From NCBI RefSeq assembly GCF_017104715.1, contig NZ_JAAGPI010000002.1, positions 62,001 through 126,000 of the forward strand: DNA of 64,000 nt, read 5' to 3'. The notes beneath the pieces were generated by a model that made no database searches, had not been told where the DNA came from, and was given only the letters and a program-made list of their open reading frames with translations. Source of the DNA: Burkholderia sp. Ac-20365 (lineage in GTDB: Bacteria; Pseudomonadota; Gammaproteobacteria; Burkholderiales; Burkholderiaceae). Positions 62,816-64,000 of this stretch are shown here, one piece after another. Every line of letters starts with the position of its first letter. The first letter of the stretch is position 1. The translations under genes were made by a program, and so were the position numbers.

Positions 62816-64000
62816 CTATTTCTGTCTGCGTCGATGTGAACCGGCTAGCGCGGCGAGATCGCGTGTCAGCGCATCGAATACGGGTTGCCACTGCGCGAAC
62901 TGCTTTTGACGGTACAAGGTCGCGTCCGGATACCACGGGCTGTCGGCGCGATCGAGCAACCAGACCCAATGCGGATTGACGTCGAGCAGCACCCACGTGC
63001 GCTGCCCGATTGCGCCGCTCAGATGCGCAACCGACGTGCACACGGTGATCACCAGGTCGAGCGCGCTCATGTAGGCGGCCGTGTCATCGAAGCTTTGGAA
63101 TCCGGCGGTGTGATCGGCGATATCGAATCCGGCCGCGCGCGCTGCCGCCACGTCGGCTGCGGCGCCGGGTTGCAGCGAATAGAACGCCACGTTATCGAGC
63201 TTCAGGAAGGCGTCGACATACCGCTCCAGCCCGACACGGCGAAACGGATTGCGCTGATGTCCATGGCTGCCCGTCCACGCGAGTCCGACCTTCAACCGCT
63301 TTTCACCGGCGAGGCGTTGGCGCCACGTATCGACGGCTTGCGGATCGGCTTGCAGGTAAGGAACGGCCGACGGGATCGTTTCCTCGCGCGTATCGAACAG
63401 CAAGGGCAGCGAGAGCAGCGAAATCTCATAGTCGAACGCCGGTAATTCATCGACGCCGCCGCCTGGCGTGAATTCGTCGGCGTGTTGCGCGAGCGAACGC
63501 TCGAGCAACGCGCCCATCTGCGGAAACGAATTCCACGCAAGCCGGCCGCCTTCGCGATGCACGCGGTCGGCCAGCAGCGGCACGTAGCGGCAGAACTGCA
63601 GCAGATCGCCCATGCCCTGTTCACCCCACAGCAGCAGCGTCTTGCCGGCGAGCGGTTCGCCGCGCCACGCCGGGCGAGGCAGCACTGGGCGCCTTCCGGC
63701 CAGTTCCTTCGATCCATCCCAGCGCGCTTCATGCTCACGCCAGCCGTCGGCGTAATTGCCGCGCAGCAGGTGAATCATGCTGAGGTTGGACAGGTGTGAC
63801 GCTACATCAGGCGCAGCGCGATGCGCCGCCAACGTGAAGCGCTCAGCTTGCTCCCACTGCTGCGCTTCACGCAGCGTCTGCCCGTGATTGCCGAGCATGA
63901 TCGGGTTGTCGGGCTGAAGCGCAAGCGCGCGCCGCTCGGCTTCGAGCGCGCTGTCGAGATCGAAGCGCGCCAGATGAAGCTTGGCAATATTGACCCACGC
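62816..64000 (-). CDS. TPR/glycosyltransferase-like protein, 5' end outside the window
   Basis: The frame is open from the right edge to the stop at 62816 (394 codons present). The first visible part is TPR repeats (NIAKLHLARFDLDSALEAE, LGNHGQTLREAQQWEQAE, LSNLSMIHLLRGNYADGW), followed by a GT9/GT41-like domain (LLLWGEQGMGDLLQFCRY, KVGLAWTGSHGHQRN, VITVCTSVAHLSGAIGQRTWV in part). Such proteins are often annotated as TPR glycosyltransferases and may modify proteins or glycans. An internal ATG at 63898 is not the real start because TPR sequence continues above it. Confidence 0.8.
   Translation of the reverse strand, partial: AWVNIAKLHLARFDLDSALEAERRALALQPDNPIMLGNHGQTLREAQQWEQAERFTLAAHRAAPDVASHLSNLSMIHLLRGNYADGWREHEARWDGSKELAGRRPVLPRPAWRGEPLAGKTLLLWGEQGMGDLLQFCRYVPLLADRVHREGGRLAWNSFPQMGALLERSLAQHADEFTPGGGVDELPAFDYEISLLSLPLLFDTREETIPSAVPYLQADPQAVDTWRQRLAGEKRLKVGLAWTGSHGHQRNPFRRVGLERYVDAFLKLDNVAFYSLQPGAAADVAAARAAGFDIADHTAGFQSFDDTAAYMSALDLVITVCTSVAHLSGAIGQRTWVLLDVNPHWVWLLDRADSPWYPDATLYRQKQFAQWQPVFDALTRDLAALAGSHRRRQK

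Overview
The window is a piece of a high-GC betaproteobacterial chromosome, most likely Paraburkholderia or a close Burkholderia relative. The call rests on gene content and order: rsmB-DUF4390-ntrY-ntrX, divergent mreBCD-mrdA-rodA and gatCAB, argB-HAD-slmA-metX-metW-ampG, a DUF4148 protein, EutBC paired with ExaC/DUF779, and GTP-type PEP carboxykinase. No database search was possible, so genus is an inference.

Layout. Positions 1-2460 are accessory DNA: the N-terminal 361 codons of a serine recombinase that runs off the left edge, a small Cys-rich protein of a recombinase-associated type, a decayed second copy of that gene's 5' end, and two different sets of short direct repeats that look like transposon ends. 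Core genome starts after a strong bidirectional terminator near 2440. From 2476 to 10886 come an AraC/GyrI regulator with a KTSC protein, then a shell-free ethanolamine catabolic cluster (permease, EutB, EutC, DUF779, ExaC, EutR-like regulator). exaC has a near-consensus sigma-54 promoter with a perfect palindrome about 145 bp upstream. From 11.3 to 20.6 kb: zinc-ribbon protein and DbpA helicase, methionine aminotransferase with omega-amidase-like hydrolase and a solute-binding protein, an ECF sigma/anti-sigma group, tRNA-Lys, a thioesterase and a patatin. From 20.7 to 33.5 kb: 2-hydroxyacid dehydrogenase, pckG, LysR regulator, topB, thioredoxin-like protein, dprA, def, fmt, LysE exporter, htpX. 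From 33.7 to 38.8 kb: a tightly overlapping rsmB-DUF4390-ntrY-ntrX operon. Then tRNA-Phe, queCED, an aldolase and a Sel1 protein, the cell-shape operon (mreB to rodA, minus strand), gatCAB, a class III PPK2, exonuclease III, and finally a minus-strand arginine/methionine/division block (argB, HAD, slmA, metX, metW, ampG, M48 protease) with a Cys-rich CWC protein and a TPR/GT9-like glycosyltransferase cut by the right edge.

How the parts work together. Ethanolamine is imported by Eat, split by EutBC to ammonia and acetaldehyde, and the acetaldehyde is oxidised by ExaC in the cytosol, with no microcompartment genes nearby. The metX leader carries a good match to a SAM-II riboswitch plus a plausible ribosome-site switch, which would couple methionine synthesis (metX-metW) to SAM. 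The ECF sigma gene, its anti-sigma, a second anti-sigma-like gene and the DUF4148 gene share GGAAT-type upstream boxes and may form one small regulon.

The most unusual items are the SAM-II/anti-Shine-Dalgarno leader, the sigma-54 promoter/palindrome at exaC, the duplicated anti-sigma arrangement, the NtrX protein without an AAA+ domain, the untyped 21-bp repeats near 2.3 kb and a C-A mismatch in the tRNA-Phe acceptor stem.
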